Part shown: piece after piece, positions 36,990-47,248 of the stretch
Layout: every line of letters starts with the position of its first letter
Numbering within the stretch: the stretch's first letter is position 1
Assembly: GCA_016717005.1 (NCBI GenBank)
Contig: JADJUF010000007.1
Location: 564,001 to 628,000, forward strand
Direction of reading: 5' to 3'
Source of the DNA: Myxococcales bacterium
GTDB lineage: Bacteria; Myxococcota_A; Polyangia; Haliangiales; Haliangiaceae
Length of the DNA: 64,000 nucleotides
Notes under the pieces: generated by a model
Database searches by the model: none
The model's input: the letters and a program-made list of their open reading frames with translations, nothing else
What the model was told of the DNA's origin: nothing
Translations under genes and position numbers: made by a program

Positions 36990-39900
36990 ATGGTGTGTGC
37001 CCGCCTCGCGTTCGCCCCCTGTGTCGCCGCGCTCGCGCTGGCCGCCGCGGCGTGCGTCGGCGACGACGGCCCCGGCCCCGACGGGCCCAGCGGCACCGTC
37101 GGCGGACGCGTGCTCATGACCCTCGACGGCCCGCTCATCGGCGCCCAGGTGGCGATCGATCACCTCGAGTACCGCGGCGCCACCCCGGTCGTGCGCTCGC
37201 ACATCGGCGACCGCACCACCGACGCCGCCGGCCACTTCGAGATCCCCACCGGCACCGCGTCGGGCTACTTCTTGATCACCACCCGCGGCGGCGAGTTCAC
37301 CGACTACGCCACCGGCGCCCGCATCGTCCTCGACCCGACCGACGCGCTGACCGCGCTGCTCTACACCGACTCGCTCGAGGAGCTCACCACCGGCCTGGTC
37401 ACGCCGATCACCCACCTCGCGCACCGGATGGTCGTCGCGCGCACCACCGCCGGCACCGACCCCACGCTGGTCGACTCGCACGCCCTGGTCAACGACCACC
37501 TCGATCACCACTTCGGCGACGTGCCCTGGGAGCGCATCGCCCCCGCCGATCTCGGCACCGCCCAGCCCAGCCCCACGGCCGAGGTCCGCGCCGCGTTCGT
37601 CCTGGCCGCGTGGTCGCTGGTCGCGCGCGACATCGCCGCCGCCGCCGGGGCCTCGGCCCAGGAGATCAACCCGTACACCCTCGCGATCGATCTGGGTCGC
37701 GACCTCGCGATGGGCCCGTTCGACGGCGACGACGGCAACGCCCGCGCCAGCGGCTCGGGCATCCAGCTCGGCGCGTGCCCCGCCATCGACCCGACCTGCA
37801 TCCCGACCGGCGCGTGCGACCTCGGCGCCTGCCGCTCGCCCTGCGACGCCTACGCCGGCACGCCGCGCACCACCCTGGCCGCCGCGGTCACCTACCTGAT
37901 CAACGACAACGGCCCCGACGGTCGCAACCAGACCGGGCTCGCGGTCGCCGACGCGCTCTCGGTCGCCCGCGCCATCGCCAGCAACACCGATCCGATCTTG
38001 TTCGGCGACGCCTGCATCGACGAGCTCGACCGCCTGGCCCCGCGCCTCACCTGGGGCGCGACGCCCACCGACGGCGCGATCGTCCGCGGCTCGGTCACCT
38101 CGCCCGTCCGCGCCCACGACAACGTCGACGCCGCGCCGGTCGTCACCTGGGCCGACATGCTCCCCGACAGCGACGGCGCGCCCGACAGCGCCGCCACCAC
38201 CATCGACACCACCCTGGCCGCCGATCGCGAGTACACGGTCACCGCCACCGCCCGCGACACCGCCGGCAACGCGGTCACCGAGTCACGCCGCGCCAGCGCC
38301 GACAACACCCCGCCGGTCCTCACCGTCGCCAGCGCCGGCTTCACGCCGGTCGGCTCGACCTGGTGGACCACCCAGGCCGCTCCTCACCTGACCGGCACGG
38401 TCGCCGACGATCACGGCCCGATCACCATCGAGGCCCGCATCCTCGGCGCGCTGATCGCCACCACCACCGCCACCGCGGGCGCCTGGGAGCTCGTGCTCCC
38501 CGCCGGCAGCGTCGCCGCGTCGGGCAGCACCGTCGTCGTGCGCGCCGTCGACGCGCCCGGCAACGCCACCACCGACACCCCCGCGACCTCGCCGTTCCTG
38601 CGCGTCGACACCGACGGCCCCACGGTCGTGTCGGTGCCGACCACGTTCTACAACGAGAGCGCCGACACGCTGGCCTTCGGCATGGGCGACGTGCCCACGC
38701 ACGCGCACAACCCCGGCGCGGCCGTGACCCTCGGCGGGCCGACGACCTCGTGCGCGGTCGTCTCGAAGTACGCCTACCTGACCGCGACCAACCCCGCCGG
38801 CAACGAGACCCTGTCGAGCCAGCCCTACGTCAACGCGCTGGCCTTCCGCGTCACAGCCAGCGACGCCGGCATCGGGCTCGACCCCGCGACCTTCCGCTAC
38901 GCCGTCACCTCGCCCAGCGGCGTGGTCGCCGGCCCGTTCGCGCTCACCGCCACGCCGGTCCCCGGCTCGCCCGGCACCTTCGACGCCACCGCCGTGCTCC
39001 ACCGCGAGGCCATCCCTGCGATCGGCACGCCCGGCGCCGTCGAGGAGAGCACCGGCACCGGCCCCACGCGCACCCGCTTCACCATCGCCATCGAGGCCCG
39101 CGACCAGCTCGGCCAGGTCGGCACCGTCGCGCCGTGCCTCGACTACAGTCCGCTCGGGCCGCCGCTCCGGGTCGTGACCGGCACGCCCCGCGTTGCGGTC
39201 GCCAGCGGCTCGGTCTCCACGCTCGCCGACACGTACGCGCTCCCCACCGGTCCGACCTCGCTGCTGCTCAGCAACGCCGCCGTCGCCGGCATCCTCGAGG
39301 TCTGGGTCAAGAACCCCACGCCCGACCCCGCGTACATCACCGTCACCGCGCCGCCGCCCCCCGCCGCCACGTATTCCAAGCGCATCACGACCTACCTCAA
39401 GCTCGGCTCGCTGGTCACCAGCACCTCGCCCACGTGCAACCTCGAGCCCGACTGGGGCCCGCCGCTGCCCGGCCAGCCCGCGCTCTGCTACGGCGACGAT
39501 CCCGCGCCCCAGGCCGACCTGATCGTGTCGACCACCGCGATCACCGGCTGGACGCCCAGCATCGCGTTCTACGAGGTGACCAGCATCAACGTCACCGGCC
39601 AACGCTTCTCGGGCTGCACCGGGTGCCAGACCAACGAGTTCGAGGTGCCCCTGGCAGCCGCCGCGCCATCGTCGTCGGCGCCCAGGGCATCACCGACCTC
39701 CGACCCGATGTCGCCGGGCCCTACAGCGAGATCGACGGCGACTTCACCGGCGCCATCGCCACCGGCGCGCCCACCGTGCAGCGCTGCGAGAACTGGGTCC
39801 TCGAGGGCACCGCGGTCAGCCCCCGGCAGCGGTGCACCCAGAAGCGGAATCTGATCCAGCACCGGACGCTGCAGCAGGCGACGGTGACGCTGAACCAGAG

Positions 39901-40033
39901 TGGCGTCGCCGGGATCTCAATGGAGTGGTCGGTCGCTGCGGGCCCCACCTTGTCGACGGCGGGCAGTACAACACCAGGCATGCCGCCCGTGCGGTGGCTT
40001 GCGAACTACAGCTGGAACAGCGCGGAGAACTAG
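36990..40033 (+). CDS. large lipoprotein with bacterial Ig-like repeats, frameshift near the 3' end
   Basis: The open frame from ATG 36990 ends at 39854, but the sense switches near 39655. There the CCCC run in the codons for VPL, if one C is added, joins the reading to GSRRAIVVGAQGITDL and on to NYSWNSAEN at 40033, about 1014 residues. A lipoprotein signal ends at LAAAACVG. The sequence contains many Ig-like or FG-GAP-type beta units with repeated Asn/Asp-Thr-Ala-Gly motifs (DTAGNAVTES, DAPGNATTDT). Cysteine pairs occur near CIDELDR and GACDLGACRSPC. It is a secreted surface protein of unknown binding specificity, in the same run as the kinase genes. Confidence 0.8.
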
Positions 40034-40034
40034 A

Positions 40035-40445
40035 ATGAAATCGATCCTCCTCCTCACCGCCGGCACCATCGTTGGCGTCACGATCGTCGTGGCCTGCAGC
40101 GACGACTCGCCTGGCGACGCCGATGCCGCCGTGTGCGACTGCCCCGCAGCCGAAGCGCCGATCACGGCAAGCCGCGTCCACCGTGTGGACGGCGACGGCA
40201 CGGCCGGCGTCAACGGTGTGACGTTCGTGGCGGCGGTCTGCCCAGTCGGCGAGTTGTTCCTCTCGGGCAGCTGCTACATCGACGTGGACAACACCGCCCG
40301 CGAAGTCTTCGTCCAAACAGCCGGCGCGACCCCCGCGGCCGCTGATCAAGAGGCGCGCGCCTGGGAATGCCACTTCCAGAACGACTCGCTCACGGCGACC
40401 GCCACGGTGCGTGCGCAAGCGCTGTGTCTCCGGCCGCTGCAATGA
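40035..40445 (+). CDS. small lipoprotein
   Basis: The 136 residues begin right after the previous stop (ATG 40035). The lipobox is VTIVVACSDD. The mature part has six cysteines in a spread consistent with disulfides (CDCPAAE, CPVGELFLSGSCYIDVDN, CHFQND, CLRPL). The gene continues the secreted-protein run and overlaps the next start as ATGA. No family is recognised. Confidence 0.65.
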   Translation: MKSILLLTAGTIVGVTIVVACSDDSPGDADAAVCDCPAAEAPITASRVHRVDGDGTAGVNGVTFVAAVCPVGELFLSGSCYIDVDNTAREVFVQTAGATPAAADQEARAWECHFQNDSLTATATVRAQALCLRPLQ

Positions 40446-41038
40446 GAGCCGCCGTCGCCTCGACGATCGCGCTGGCGCTCGCTGGCTGCGCGGAGTCGAG
40501 GTCGCCCTGGGCCCGCAAGATGCCCGAGGCCGAGCGGGAAGCATGGCCGACCCAGTGCGGAATACCCGACTCGGAGATCAAACGCAGCGACGGCACCACC
40601 GCCTCCGCAAACAAGCCCTACCGCCTGATCGGCGGCACGCAGCCTCGCGAGCCGCCGGAACCGCCGCGGCGTTTGCTGGATGCTCGCTGACCTGGGACCG
40701 CGGCCACGACCCGGATCTGGCATGTCAACGTCGACCTCTTCGCGGGCGTCAACGGACGCATCTCGCGTGGCAAGGTCGCGCCGTACCTGGACCTCATCCT
40801 GCGAGAACTCCGTCCCTTCGATGCGTGGGCCGTCCGCCTCATCGCCAGCGGCCCCGAGAGCACCGACGTGCAAGTGGGAGCCCTCAGGGTCTCCGGTGGC
40901 TTTGTCGAAGAGGACAACGAGGTCGCTCCTCCCCGGAGATGCCAGGCCGAGCGCGAGGCCTGGCCAACACGTCGATCCGCCGAGCGCGCGCAGCGAGGAA
41001 GGCGCAACCGACGAAGGGCGTCCGGCAGCCGAGGTTGA
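40442..41038 (+). pseudogene. lipoprotein-like gene interrupted by an in-frame stop
   Basis: ATG 40442 overlaps the previous stop. The first 82 residues include a lipobox (IALALAGCAES) and end at TGA 40688-40690. The same frame continues with convincing coding sequence (TRIWHVNVDLFAGVNGRISR, LDLILRELRPFDAWAVRLI) and ends at 41038, for 199 codons in all. The motif EAEREAWPT occurs near the start and a close relative QAEREAWPT near the end, so the gene carries a partial duplication. Either a nonsense mutation or a pair of small errors explains the stop. Confidence 0.5.
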
Positions 41039-41257
41039 GGATGGACTCGGCAGGGATCCCACAGGCGCGAAGCGACCTGAAGGCTTCGCTCGGTCCGCGG
41101 CGATGCGACGCTCCGCGACATCTTCGTTGCGTACTCGGCGGGCACGCCCGCCTGCCACGTCGCCGCACCTCGTCCTCGGGCAAGACGCGATGCGGGCCGT
41201 GCGGGTCGAGATCAACCCCATTCAAGCCAGGTGAACACTTGGGCTGTTTCACCGCCT

Positions 41258-41291
41258 GGGGGGAAGTCCGGATTCCCAGCACCTGCCCCCT
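41258..41291. repeat. REP-like hairpin, copy 2
   Basis: This is the second copy of the hairpin described at 33839-33872, sharing AAGTCCGGATT and a CCTGCCCCC right arm. It ends 42 bases before ATG 41334. Its stem is weaker than that of copy 1. Around it, from 41039 to 41333, I see no gene. Confidence 0.5.
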
Positions 41292-41333
41292 AATTGGGAA
41301 GGGCGTCCGTGCGCCTCGCGTAACACGGGGACA

Positions 41334-43463
41334 ATGAGTGATCGTGCACGACGTCCGCCAGGCAGTGACCACGAGCCCGAGATTCAACCAGCCACGACGA
41401 CCGCGCGCTCGCGGCGCGCTGGTGGAGGTCTGACGACGCGGTCAATTCCGCCGCGACCCACCGGAGGTCTCCCGCAGCCGGCGCCGCAGGCCGCGGTCCA
41501 GCATCGAGACATCGACCCGAGCCGCGCGGTGGCGCAGACGAGCCAGCGGCGCAGCGATTCATTCACGCTCATCGAGGGCCTCGACTGGGACCGCGATGTC
41601 ATCGGCCGCGTCCCGCCTGGGGATCCTGCGCTGCTCCAGGCCAAGAGCCCCGGCGATCTCGACCCAACGACGGTGCAGGCGCACGCCACGGCCGGCGTGT
41701 CGGGTCCTGCTCAGGCGCTGCCGCACCAGTCCGCCATCCAGGCGGCCTTCGGTCACCACGACGTCCGCAGCATCCGCGCGCACGTCGGGGGCGCGGCGGC
41801 AGACGCCAGCGCCGCCATCGGCGCCCAGGCGTACGCGACCGGCGACGCGGTCGCGTTCCACTCGTCGCCGGACCTGCACCTCGCCGCCCACGAGGCCGCG
41901 CACGTCGTGCAGCAGCGAGCCGGCGTCCAGCTCAAGGGTGGCGTCGGCCAGACCGGCGACCGCTACGAGCAGCACGCCGACGCCGTCGCCGATCGCGTGG
42001 TCGCCGGGCGCTCCGCGGTGGACCTGCTCGACCAGCTCGCGCCACACGGCACGCGCCAGGCCGCGGTCCCCGATGAGCTCGCGCCACACGGCACCGGCCA
42101 GGCAGCGGTCCAGCGCAAGGGCCGCGGAGATGCGGCCGGCCCGCCCCCGACCGCCGCGCTCGTCGCCGACGGCGCCAGCGAAGCGCGAGTCCACGCCGCG
42201 CACGCCGCCATCGAGGTCACCAAGGCTCGGATCCCGCCGATCATGGCCAAGGCCGAGTCCGCCGCGACCACCAGCGCCGCCGCCCGCGCCAACCTGATCG
42301 CCGTCGCCTGGGCCATGTTCGAGCCGCTCCAGGCGTTCGCCCAGGCGGCCACCGAGACCGACCCCGCCGTGGTCGCCGCGGTCGCGCGCGCCCGGCCCGA
42401 CGTCATCGACGCGCTCAACGAGGTCGCGCGCGCTTCGCTCGTCATCGATCGCGGCGAGCGCTTCCAGACCGGCGCCCTCGGCCTGTTCGGCGCCGGCGGC
42501 GCGGCGGTCAGCCCCAGCAACGCAGCCGAACTGCGGTCGGTGCTGGCCACCCTCGCCACCGCAGGCCGCGCTCTCGACTGGCGCGCGCCCACGAGCATCG
42601 AGGCAGCGGACACCGCCCGCCACGACCACGAGCCCTGTCCCATCGGCGCCTCGCCTGTACACCCCGAGGAGTGCCCGTACACCGACGCCAAGCGCGCGGA
42701 GCTACGCGGTCAGCTGGTCACTCAGGGCATTCACCTCGTCGACCTCTTCGACAGGGCGTGTGACGTCCAGAAAGACGCGCTCGAGCCGCTGCTCAAGGCC
42801 AGCGCCGAGGCCCGCAGGGCGACGCTCGACGTATTCCAATCGTCCATCAAGGTCGGCATCGGCCTGTACGCCCCCGGGCTCAACAAGGTCGTCGGGCTTG
42901 TGATCGACCAGGCCATCGGCCAGGCCAAGGCGGCGCTCGCCAAGGTCGCCCTCGACCCGTCGCCCGCCGCCAAGACCATCACGATGCTCAAGCGCCTGGT
43001 CTCGGAGCTCCGGGCGCAGATGCGCGAGCTGGACCGGGTCGCCATGTCGGTCGCCGACGAGCAGCTCACCCTGCTCATCGACGGCTTGCGCAGCATCTCC
43101 GAGGACACTGTCAAGGCGCGCGTCAAGGACTTCGTCGACCGCTACCGCGCCCAGATCGAGCCCATCGGCAGCCCCCTCGAGCACCGCGACAGCGCGTACC
43201 AGATGAGGCCCGAGCGCGGCGAAGGCATCGGCGCCCGCATCCGCATCAACGGCAAGCCCCGCGCCGCCCTCGTGAACCACATCGTCGAGCACAACCCCAT
43301 CGCCCGGATCTCCGGCGGCAAGCCCAACCGGCGCGAGACCTTCCGCTTCGTCCGCTGGCTCGACGACGACATGGCCACCATGGCCGGCCCCCTCGAAGAC
43401 CTCGACGCCACCCAGGTCACCGGCCTCCCCCTCGCCGACCTCATGCGCCTGGAGACGCCATGA
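41334..43463 (+). CDS. eCIS-core (DUF4157) domain protein
   Basis: The 709-residue protein has a disordered, basic N-terminus and a DUF4157/eCIS-core domain (residues about 125-230). The diagnostic segments are a helix with AAFGHHDVRSIRAHVG, then AYATGDAVAFHSSPDL and HEAAHVVQQRAGVQ, a zinc-site HExxH. A helical C-terminal half follows, with a repeat-like coiled segment and NHIVEHNPIARISGGKPNRR near the end. This domain occurs on effectors or accessory proteins of extracellular contractile injection systems and on secreted toxins. No tail-tube or sheath genes are in the window, so it stands alone. The C-terminal part could be a cargo domain. Confidence 0.8.
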   Translation: MSDRARRPPGSDHEPEIQPATTTARSRRAGGGLTTRSIPPRPTGGLPQPAPQAAVQHRDIDPSRAVAQTSQRRSDSFTLIEGLDWDRDVIGRVPPGDPALLQAKSPGDLDPTTVQAHATAGVSGPAQALPHQSAIQAAFGHHDVRSIRAHVGGAAADASAAIGAQAYATGDAVAFHSSPDLHLAAHEAAHVVQQRAGVQLKGGVGQTGDRYEQHADAVADRVVAGRSAVDLLDQLAPHGTRQAAVPDELAPHGTGQAAVQRKGRGDAAGPPPTAALVADGASEARVHAAHAAIEVTKARIPPIMAKAESAATTSAAARANLIAVAWAMFEPLQAFAQAATETDPAVVAAVARARPDVIDALNEVARASLVIDRGERFQTGALGLFGAGGAAVSPSNAAELRSVLATLATAGRALDWRAPTSIEAADTARHDHEPCPIGASPVHPEECPYTDAKRAELRGQLVTQGIHLVDLFDRACDVQKDALEPLLKASAEARRATLDVFQSSIKVGIGLYAPGLNKVVGLVIDQAIGQAKAALAKVALDPSPAAKTITMLKRLVSELRAQMRELDRVAMSVADEQLTLLIDGLRSISEDTVKARVKDFVDRYRAQIEPIGSPLEHRDSAYQMRPERGEGIGARIRINGKPRAALVNHIVEHNPIARISGGKPNRRETFRFVRWLDDDMATMAGPLEDLDATQVTGLPLADLMRLETP

Positions 43464-43555
43464 CTCGCCCCGCCGACCTCATGCGCCTGGAGACGCCATG
43501 ACTCGCCGGCCCCATGCGCCTGGAGACGCCATGACTCGCCCCCCCGGCCCCATGC
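43440..43555 (+). repeat. direct repeats at the 3' end of the eCIS-core gene
   Basis: ATGCGCCTGGAGACGCCATG, followed by ACTCGCC and a C-rich spacer, occurs three times between 43440 and 43552, partly inside the last codons of the DUF4157 gene and partly after its stop. The copies are nearly identical. They may come from slippage duplications of the gene's end. Confidence 0.75.
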
Positions 43556-43586
43556 TTTGCCGAGCCGAAGCGGCGGCGTGGCTGGA

Positions 43587-44965
43587 TCATGTTCGGTCGA
43601 CGACGAGCGATCGTGCTCGTCCGTTCGGCTGAATCTCGAACGAGTAGGCCTCGACTCGGTCGTTTCGAGCGCCTCGCCTCACCACGAGCAACCTAGATCC
43701 GTCGGTCCGCACGTGAACAATCCCGTACGCGATGCGTTCGCGCGCGTAGAAGGTGCCCCGGGTGGCGTTCGGTACCCAGCCGCTCGAGTCTTCGATGGCG
43801 TAGAACGCGCGCCCCGCCCACCGATCGAAGGCAGACAGGTTCGTGACGAAGACGACCGGCTCGGCGCCACGATCAGCGCGCCCAAGAAGGCCGAGCAGAT
43901 TCGCGCGCGGGTGCAAGTAGTCGCGGCGGGCGTCCTCGTCGCCGGCGGAGATCACGGAAACCAGCGGTTCGACCGCACGGATGAAGTCCCGGCTGACGTC
44001 GTCGGAGCCGTGGTGCGGCACCTTGAGCACGTCGGCGCGAAGGGACCGCGAGCCCGCCACATGCTCCTGCACGAGCGTCCGCTCGGCGGCCGCGTGGATG
44101 TCCCCCGTGAGCAGGGTCCGCACGTTCCCATAGGTCATCATTAGGACGACGGAATGACCGTTGATCGTGCGGGCGGCGGACAACCCCTCCGCGTCATCGC
44201 CGCCGAGCATCTCGAGACGCGGCTCACCGTTGCTCGCGGCAACGGTCCTGGGGCCGAGGACATCGACGCTCACGTCGAGGAACGCGAAGGGGTTGCCGCC
44301 GCCAAACTCGACCCGAGAGATCTGAACTGCTCGACGGGCCGCGAGCTCTGTGAGCGCCGCCTGCCAGCGGACGAAGTGCTTATTGGCGCCGAGTACCGTC
44401 CTCGGATCCTCGACGGCTGGGACCAGGACGCGTCCGCCTTCCTTCAGCGGTGGCCCCAGGCGCTCGAGCTCAGGATCGATGCCGGTCGCTTGACGAGGCC
44501 GTTGTGGAACACGCGATCGGTCTCGATGCGGATTCGCTTCTCCGGGCGGGGCTCGTTGGCAGCCTCGACCAAACGGCTCAAGCCCGAGAAGTGGTCGGCG
44601 TCGCCGTGCGTGACGACGATCGCGTCGAAGACGACGGTGCCTCCGCCAAACCTCCTGGCCAGGTAGCGCGCCGCGAGCTGGTTCTCCCCGCCGTCAATCA
44701 GGACCTTGCGCCGCTCGGGCGTGGTGATGAGGCACGCGTCGCCCTGCCCGACGTCGATGAACGCGAGTTCGAGCAGCCCCGTCGACCGAACCTTCAAGCG
44801 ACGCACCCAGCCGCTGCGCCCAACCCCGAGCCCAACCTGCGTCCACTCGCCCTGACGGCCCAGAATGTCGATCTCGTCGCCGCGATACAAGACGACCGTC
44901 GCCGCGCCGCCGCCGTTCGGCGCCGCACGCACGGCGGCGAGGTCGTTGTCGACGTACGACGGCAC
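43587..44965 (-). CDS. SH3-like domain and ComEC-type metallo-beta-lactamase hydrolase, one frameshift
   Basis: GTG 44965 lies one base after the stop of the E2-E1-JAB gene, so the genes are adjacent. The start encodes a bacterial SH3-like unit (AAVRAAPNGGG, VVLYRGDEIDIL, WTQVGLGVGRSGWVRR). A metallo-beta-lactamase domain of ComEC/Rec2 type follows, with VGQGDACLI, the metal motif HGDADH, LLTGDI and VPHHGSDD. One frame change near 44490 joins VFHNGLVKR to DPELERLGPPLKEGG; the total is about 459 residues. ComEC-type domains cleave phosphodiesters in DNA or nucleotides. Partnered with E2-E1-JAB and a two-component pair, it is a candidate effector or regulator. Confidence 0.78.
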
Positions 44966-44966
44966 G

Positions 44967-47248
44967 CTAAGACACCAGCCCGGCCGCGAAACCTGGGTGA
45001 ACGTACCGTCTGACGAGCAGACCCAGACCGAGATCTCCCTCTCGGCGACGATCAACATCAGCGCCGGCTCGCCGTCGCCCGCGAGTACTACGCCGAGCTC
45101 GCCGATGAGCGCCATGTCGTCCCAGCTCGGCGACGCGCCATGCTCCGGGGGTGGGAGTGCCACTCGCCCAGGTAGGTAACGATGTTCGCGGTCCGCGTCT
45201 GGACGGCCTTCCACGCAGCGGTAAGCCCGTCGGCGCCCCGGACGAACGAGGCCTCGCCCTCAACGCTGTCGGCCGGCGGCGGCAGCACGTCGACGACGTA
45301 GATCGTCCGCGCGACGTGGTCTGTGTAGCCAACGATGATGCCCCCGGTCTCCTTCGGGGTGCGCTGCGCGCGCAACTCGAGCATCCGGTCGATGACCTCG
45401 TCGTCGAGCACCACGCGCCACGAGTCGGACGTGAGGTGTGGGCGCGGTGCAAGGATGCGGTGTGTGCCGCAACGCCGCCGTCGGACGACGTGACCCAGAC
45501 GCGGAGGGCGGGCTCCGGCTGCGCGCTCAGCAAGCGGAGCTGGCGCGACAAGATGCCGGCGTGAAGCTCGACCATCTCCGGCGACATCACCGTCGCCACG
45601 TCGCGGCAGCCAGCGCCGACAGCGATGTGGCCGACGTGACCGGCGAGATGCGTCGAGCCCCAGTCGACCCGGAGCACCTGGCGGTAGTACTGAGGCTCGA
45701 TCAGGTGCAGCGGCAGCGTCCGCTCGCGGTCCTCCATCAGGATCACCGATGCCTGACCGCTCGGGGTCATGAACGCGGACGCCATGCGAGGGGAGTCGAC
45801 GCGCGCAGATAGGTCGCGCGGAACGTCGAGCGTGGTCGACACGTCGACGATGAGCTCCGCGGCGGCGAGTGCTGCGTTGAGCGCGGGGTTGTCGGTCGCG
45901 GTCGCACTCGTCGGAATCGCGACACTCTCGACCAGCCCCGCGGAAAAGGCCCCATCGACCATCTCCTTCACCATGTCGACCTTGAACCGGCCGATCTCGT
46001 CGTAGGCGGCGCGGTGTCGCGCGAGGTTGTGCGGCTCGACGTGGTCGGGGTCCACGAAGCTCCATCGGCCCCCAGCCCTCGCGGCCCCAGATATCCGCGA
46101 GGGCGGAGCCGAGCGACCCCGCCCCGATGAGTACGCGCTTCGCTTCGGCGCCGTCACTGGGGATGCCCGCTTGCGCGCGCGCAGCCTGACGGGTCAGACC
46201 CCGCTTGCCATCCATGGGAAGCATCGGAATCGGCCTCCAGTCGTCCCCGTTGTCGGCGGCGGCGGTCGGGCTCGGCGCAGAGGGCGCGAAATAGAGGCCG
46301 TCGGAACGAAAGACGGCCCCCATCGCGTGCGCAAGAGATACGAAGCTCTTCGCGATCAAGAACGTCGCCATGTCGCGACGCTCGACGACGCCCCCGGCCC
46401 CGCGCTTGATCGAGATGTCGAGCACGAGAAGCACCTGCTGGTCCGGGAAGTCGGCGAGCCCGCCGCCAGCCACCTGCGCGAGTCGCGCGATCAGCAGATC
46501 GGCCAAGGCGACGCCCGCGCTTCCCACTGGTCGACGAGGCGGCCCAGCGTGGCGGGGACGGAGTCGACGATGCCCTGCACGCGCTCCACGGCGAGGTAGA
46601 TCGGGACGTAGCGCACGAACCTCAAGTCCAGGCTGGTCGAGTGGGTCGCGACGAGCGTGCAGCGGTTCGCGCGGATGACGTCGCGGACGTCGAGCCTCGT
46701 GCCGGCCGGCTCCGTCCTGTCGCATCCGGGTGGCGGCACGAGCTCCCAGCCCAGATCGAAGTAGACCCGCTCGACGGGCTGGTCAGACGATGCAGCCGCC
46801 CCAGGGCGGTGTCCTTCAACCACCACAACGTCAGATTGAGGAAGTGCTGGGGGGTCCACGTGCGCCGCGCGGCGCTCCACGCCTCGACGGTCACGCAGAG
46901 CGACTTGGGCTCGCCGTCGCCGACGCCGTTCAGGTGAGGCACGAGGGGGAAGGTCGGGCGGAGCGCCCTCACCTCGGGCGCACCCGTCTCGTCGACCGGG
47001 ATCGTGAGCGCGAGGGGCTCGCGCACGCGGATCCCGACCGCGTTGCGGTTCGGGATCTCCTGGTTCGTGCACGTCACCACGATGACGTCGCAGGGGCCCA
47101 GCGTCTGGCGCTCGAGATGTCGCAGCTCGATCAGCTCGTACGCGCGATGGGCCTGCACGGCGCCGAGCACGCGGCGGGCGCGATCGGAGCGGAGGGCATC
47201 CGCGTCCTGCGTTGGGCACGGCGAGCCCCAGTCGATCAGCTGTTCCAC
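44967..47248 (-). CDS. E2-E1-JAB fusion: ubiquitin-like conjugation and deconjugation enzyme, several frameshifts
   Basis: GTG 47248, after AGGGA, overlaps the preceding MBL stop. The reconstructed protein is about 760 residues, assembled from pieces in three frames. Residues about 50-160 resemble a bacterial E2-like domain (REPLALTIPVD, then FPLVPHLNGVGDGEPKSLC, a His...Cys layout like E2 active sites, and DQPVERVYFDLGWELV). A ThiF/E1 domain follows (VLIGAGSLGSA, then VDPDHVEPHNLARH). The C-terminal JAB/MPN domain has ETGGIIVG and, after one added base, HSHP, seven residues, S, two residues, D (SPSWDD), a complete JAMM zinc site. The order E2, E1, JAB in one chain is like type II CBASS Cap2 plus Cap3 fused. 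Confidence 0.82.

Noticed and set aside
36051..40033. Very long plus-strand frames overlapping the large lipoprotein gene
   Set aside because: Their proteins are arginine-rich shadow sequence except for the last 130 codons (39650-40033), which were taken as the frameshifted end of the lipoprotein.
41039..41333. Possible gene between the broken lipoprotein and the eCIS-core gene
   Set aside because: All frames are short with stops and no conserved pattern; the region carries only the REP-like hairpin.
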